Source of the DNA: Bifidobacterium sp. UBA744
GTDB taxonomy: Bacteria > Actinomycetota > Actinomycetes > Actinomycetales > Bifidobacteriaceae
DNA length: 60,461 bases
NCBI GenBank assembly: GCA_002298605.1
Contig: DBKS01000044.1
Location: forward strand, 15,100 to 75,560
Direction of reading: 5' to 3'
The first letter of the stretch is position 1; each line of letters opens with the position of its first letter. The notes below the pieces were generated by a model that was not told the origin of the DNA, made no database searches, and saw nothing but the letters and a program-made list of their open reading frames with translations. A program made the position numbers and the translations under genes. Below, piece after piece: positions 57,728-60,461 of this stretch.

Positions 57728-60127
57728 ATGGCCACTACACACCGCGCATCCAAGCGCAATGAACAGAAGACCGCCGCCAACGCCAAGTCAACGACGACTG
57801 CGGCCGGGGAACAATCAACCGACGCGCAGCCGACGCGGCAGACTACGAGCGGACAGTCCGCCAGCCCCGCCGCCGCGCGCACAACCGAGCGGGGCGGCGC
57901 CCGCGTCACCCGTGCAAAGGCGACCCGCAGGACCGCCACGCACGCACCAGCCACCCGCAAGACCGCCGCCGGCAGCCGGTCAGCGAGGCGAGCGGCCACC
58001 GCCACGGCGCCCACGCCGTCCGTCATCGAACCGGTATTCGACGCATACGGCGAGGCCGCGGCACCGACCATTCCAGTCTCCGACCCCTCGCAATTCGGCC
58101 GCGTGGTCGTCATGGACGTCACTCCCAACGAGGAGTCCAACCGATTCCCGGCCCGCGTGGAACTCGGCGAAACCTTCCGCATCACCGCGGAGATCTTCAT
58201 CGAAGGACGCGCCAAAACCGGCGCAACCGCCATTCTGCGCAATCCCCGCGGCCGCGAAATGATGCGCCGCCAAATGGCCTGCACCAATGCGGGCCTCGAC
58301 CGCTGGGAAACCGACCTCAAGGCCGGGGAGCATTCGGATCTCAAGCCGTGGGACAAGGAATACGCCACGGTGAAACGCCAGCTTGGCGACTGGACCCTCG
58401 TGGTGCAGGGCTGGGAGGACAGCTATGCCTCGTGGCTGCATGACGCCGACATCAAAGTACGTGTGAACGATGACGTGGACAACGCGCTCAAAGAGGGCTC
58501 CGCGCTGCTGCGCCGCTGGGCCGACGCCAAGGACAGCCATCTGAAGGCCGCGCAGCGAGGCGTTCTGCAGGACGCCGCCGACGAGATGGACGACGAATCC
58601 CTCTCCCCCGCCGATCGTCTCGCCGCAGCCACCAGCGACGCCGTCACCGAGCTGCACCATACCAATCCGCTGCGCGACGGTCTGTCGGAAAGCGCGCCGA
58701 CAACCATCCGCGTGCAGCGCCCCAAGTCCTCCTTCGCCTCGTGGTACCAGTTCTTCCCGCGCTCCGAGGGAGCCTACGTGGACAAGGCCAGCGGCAAAAT
58801 CGTGCAGGGCACGCTGAAAACCTCGGTCATCGGTCTGGAACGCGCCAAGCGTCAGGGCTTCGACATCGTGTATCTGCCGCCCATCTTCCCGATCGGCGTC
58901 ACGAATCGCAAGGGCAGGAACAACACGCTGGTGGCCGGTCCGGACGACCCCGGCTCGGTATTCGGCGTGGGAAGCTCGGAGGGCGGCCACGACACCGTCG
59001 ATCCGAAGCTCGGCACCATGGACGATTTCAAGTCGCTGGTGAGCAAGGCCCACGAACTCGGGCTGGAAATCGCGCTCGACTTCGCCCTGCAATGCTCGCC
59101 CGACCATCCGTGGGTCACCGAGCATCCGAACTGGTTCCGTCACAAGCCGGACGGATCGATCGCCTTCGCCGAGAACCCGCCAAAGAAGTATCAGGACATC
59201 TACCCGATCGACTTCAACGCCGACATGCCCGGCATCGAGAAGGAAGTCGAGCGTATCCTCGAAATCTGGATCAAGGCCGGCGTGACCATATTCCGCATCG
59301 ACAACCCGCACACCAAACCCGTGCGCTTCTGGCAGGATGTGATCGCCGCCGTCACCAAGAGGCATCCGGAGATCCTGTTCCTCGCCGAGGCCTTCACCCG
59401 TCCAGGCATGATGCGCGCCCTGAGCTACGCGGGCTTCACGCAATCGCACTGCTACTTCCCGTGGCGCAACACCAAGGAGGAGCTCGAGGAATATCTCGTC
59501 ACCACCAACTGCGACGACGGATACTATCAGCACAACACCTTCTGGCCCACCACGCCGGACATCCTCACCGCCTACCTGCGCGACAACGGCATTGCCGGCC
59601 ATGCGGTGCGTGCCGTGCTCGCCGCCATGGGTTCGCCGTCCTGGGGGATCTACTCCGGCTACGAACTCATCGAAAACGTGCAGCGCCCCGGCTATGAGGA
59701 GCAGATCGACAACGAAAAATACGAGATCAAGGTGCGCAACTGGGCGAATGCCGAACAATACGGCATCTCCGCCCTGCTCACCTCGCTGAACCGCATACGC
59801 CGCGAGCACACCGGACTGTTCGGCTACCACAACCTGACGCTTCTGGAAAGCTCCGACGAGAACATTCTGGCCTTCGCCCGCCACAACCCGGCCGAACTGA
59901 CCGGAACGGGCAAGCCGGAGACGCTGGTCGTGGCGGTGAATCTGGACGGCCACAACGCGCACCAGTCATCGGTGCATTTCGAAATGCCCGATTTCGGCGT
60001 CGACCCGAAGACCGGCGCCCATCTGCGCGACGAGCTGACCGGACGCGACTTCTCCTGGGGTTGGGACAACTACATATCCCTGGCCCCGTGGGCCGATGTC
60101 GCCCACGTGCTCAACGTGATGTACTGA
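57728..60127 (+). CDS. glgE: alpha-1,4-glucan:maltose-1-phosphate maltosyltransferase, GH13_3
   Basis: GlgE extends alpha-1,4-glucan using maltose-1-phosphate. With ATG 57728 the protein has 799 residues; ATG 57710 and GTG 57671 are in-frame alternatives and no start has a strong ribosome binding site. The GlgE core begins near residue 125 (RVVVMDVTPNEESNRFPA). Catalytic acids are the nucleophile Asp525 in FRIDNPHTKPV and Glu554 in FLAEAFTRP; SFASWYQFFPRSEGA and PPIFPIGVTNRKGRNN are GlgE-specific. The first ~110 residues are an Ala/Thr/Arg/Lys-rich tail. treS and pep2, the usual maltose-1-phosphate suppliers, are not in the window. Confidence 0.93.
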   Translation: MATTHRASKRNEQKTAANAKSTTTAAGEQSTDAQPTRQTTSGQSASPAAARTTERGGARVTRAKATRRTATHAPATRKTAAGSRSARRAATATAPTPSVIEPVFDAYGEAAAPTIPVSDPSQFGRVVVMDVTPNEESNRFPARVELGETFRITAEIFIEGRAKTGATAILRNPRGREMMRRQMACTNAGLDRWETDLKAGEHSDLKPWDKEYATVKRQLGDWTLVVQGWEDSYASWLHDADIKVRVNDDVDNALKEGSALLRRWADAKDSHLKAAQRGVLQDAADEMDDESLSPADRLAAATSDAVTELHHTNPLRDGLSESAPTTIRVQRPKSSFASWYQFFPRSEGAYVDKASGKIVQGTLKTSVIGLERAKRQGFDIVYLPPIFPIGVTNRKGRNNTLVAGPDDPGSVFGVGSSEGGHDTVDPKLGTMDDFKSLVSKAHELGLEIALDFALQCSPDHPWVTEHPNWFRHKPDGSIAFAENPPKKYQDIYPIDFNADMPGIEKEVERILEIWIKAGVTIFRIDNPHTKPVRFWQDVIAAVTKRHPEILFLAEAFTRPGMMRALSYAGFTQSHCYFPWRNTKEELEEYLVTTNCDDGYYQHNTFWPTTPDILTAYLRDNGIAGHAVRAVLAAMGSPSWGIYSGYELIENVQRPGYEEQIDNEKYEIKVRNWANAEQYGISALLTSLNRIRREHTGLFGYHNLTLLESSDENILAFARHNPAELTGTGKPETLVVAVNLDGHNAHQSSVHFEMPDFGVDPKTGAHLRDELTGRDFSWGWDNYISLAPWADVAHVLNVMY

Positions 60128-60240
60128 CGGACGCCTCTCGGCAACGCGACATCATATGGATGAAGCCGCCACCCCCTCGCGAAAACGGGTATTGTAAGAG
60201 GCGAACAACTGCTGATCACACCGATCAAGGAGATACAACA

Positions 60241-60461
60241 ATGGCTGAGACCTTCAACGTCGTGGTGGAGATTCCGCGCGGATCCAAGAACAAGTACGAA
60301 GTGGATCACGAGACCGGTCGCGTGTTCCTGGACCGTACCCTGTTCACCTCCATGGGCTACCCGGATGACTACGGCTACATCGACGGCACCCTGGGCGAGG
60401 ATGGCGATCCGCTCGACGCGCTCGTCATGATTCCGAACTCCGTGTTCCCGGGCTGCGTGGT
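60241..60461 (+). CDS. ppa: inorganic pyrophosphatase (partial, 3' end outside window)
   Basis: Family I soluble pyrophosphatase. The 73 codons present include FNVVVEIPRGSKNKYEVD and GYPDDYGYIDGTLGEDGDPLDALV, which holds the metal-binding Asp cluster. AAGGAG precedes the ATG. It lies 113 bp after glgE on the same strand; the spacer contains a possible -10 (TATTGT near 60191) but no clear terminator. Confidence 0.96.
   Translation, partial: MAETFNVVVEIPRGSKNKYEVDHETGRVFLDRTLFTSMGYPDDYGYIDGTLGEDGDPLDALVMIPNSVFPGCV

Noticed and set aside
57980..59962. 660-codon open frame on the minus strand opposite glgE
   Set aside because: The product is a Val/Gly/Arg-rich shadow of GlgE with no motif, and the plus-strand gene has all catalytic residues.
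1..60461. CRISPR array, prophage or complete insertion sequence
   Set aside because: No regularly spaced repeats, phage structural genes or intact transposase were seen; the palindromes at 19321-20585 are only four and are not separated by spacers of CRISPR type.

Overview
The window looks like a Bifidobacterium chromosome segment. It is GC-rich. Its gene set fits that genus: an actinobacterial-length ATP synthase delta subunit, GlgE, MalQ and GlgX glycogen enzymes, a full-length AdhE, a fdxA/dapC pair, and an initiator tRNA with an actinobacterial C1/U72 end. No species can be fixed from sequence reading alone.

Layout. Positions 1-1152 hold the end of the ribosomal superoperon on the minus strand (infA, rpmJ, rpsM, partial rpsK). 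Positions 1402-7147 are a carbohydrate island set between infA and adk: a GPH-family sugar transporter, a LacI-type regulator and a divergent GH78 alpha-L-rhamnosidase. Positions 7290-19074 are one minus-strand run of adk, secY and the spc and S10 ribosomal clusters (rplO back to rpsJ). Positions 19300-20600 carry a lone AbiEi/DUF559-like gene bracketed by two pairs of the same 14-bp palindrome, each pair spaced by exactly 60 bp. I regard this as the most unusual structure in the window. Positions 20599-25213 are acetolactate decarboxylase, a YwiC-like membrane protein and adhE, with a Rex-type operator on the adhE promoter. Positions 25479-29296 are a ROK regulator overlapping glgX, preceded by strong palindromes. 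Then come rpsI-rplM, malQ, a leucine-rich-repeat-variant protein, yigZ, a D-2-hydroxyacid dehydrogenase and a CapA-like protein, all on the minus strand. Positions 36600-37430 hold an orphan LacI-like operator/promoter, an IS256-type transposase remnant and tRNA-Ser(GCT). Next are an EamA exporter, dinB, dapC, fdxA, an APC permease and a UxaA-family dehydratase. Positions 45026-52009 are the atpBEFHAGDC operon. The right end has metA, tRNA-fMet, a 1225-residue LPXTG surface protein, glgE and the start of ppa.

How the genes work together. Three glycogen/maltodextrin enzymes (GlgX, MalQ, GlgE) lie in one 34-kb stretch, and the ROK regulator is translationally coupled to glgX. AdhE under Rex control regenerates NAD+. 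The rhamnosidase lacks a signal peptide, so the island suggests import of rhamnosylated compounds followed by intracellular cleavage.

All functions are inferred from motifs read by eye. No database search was run.
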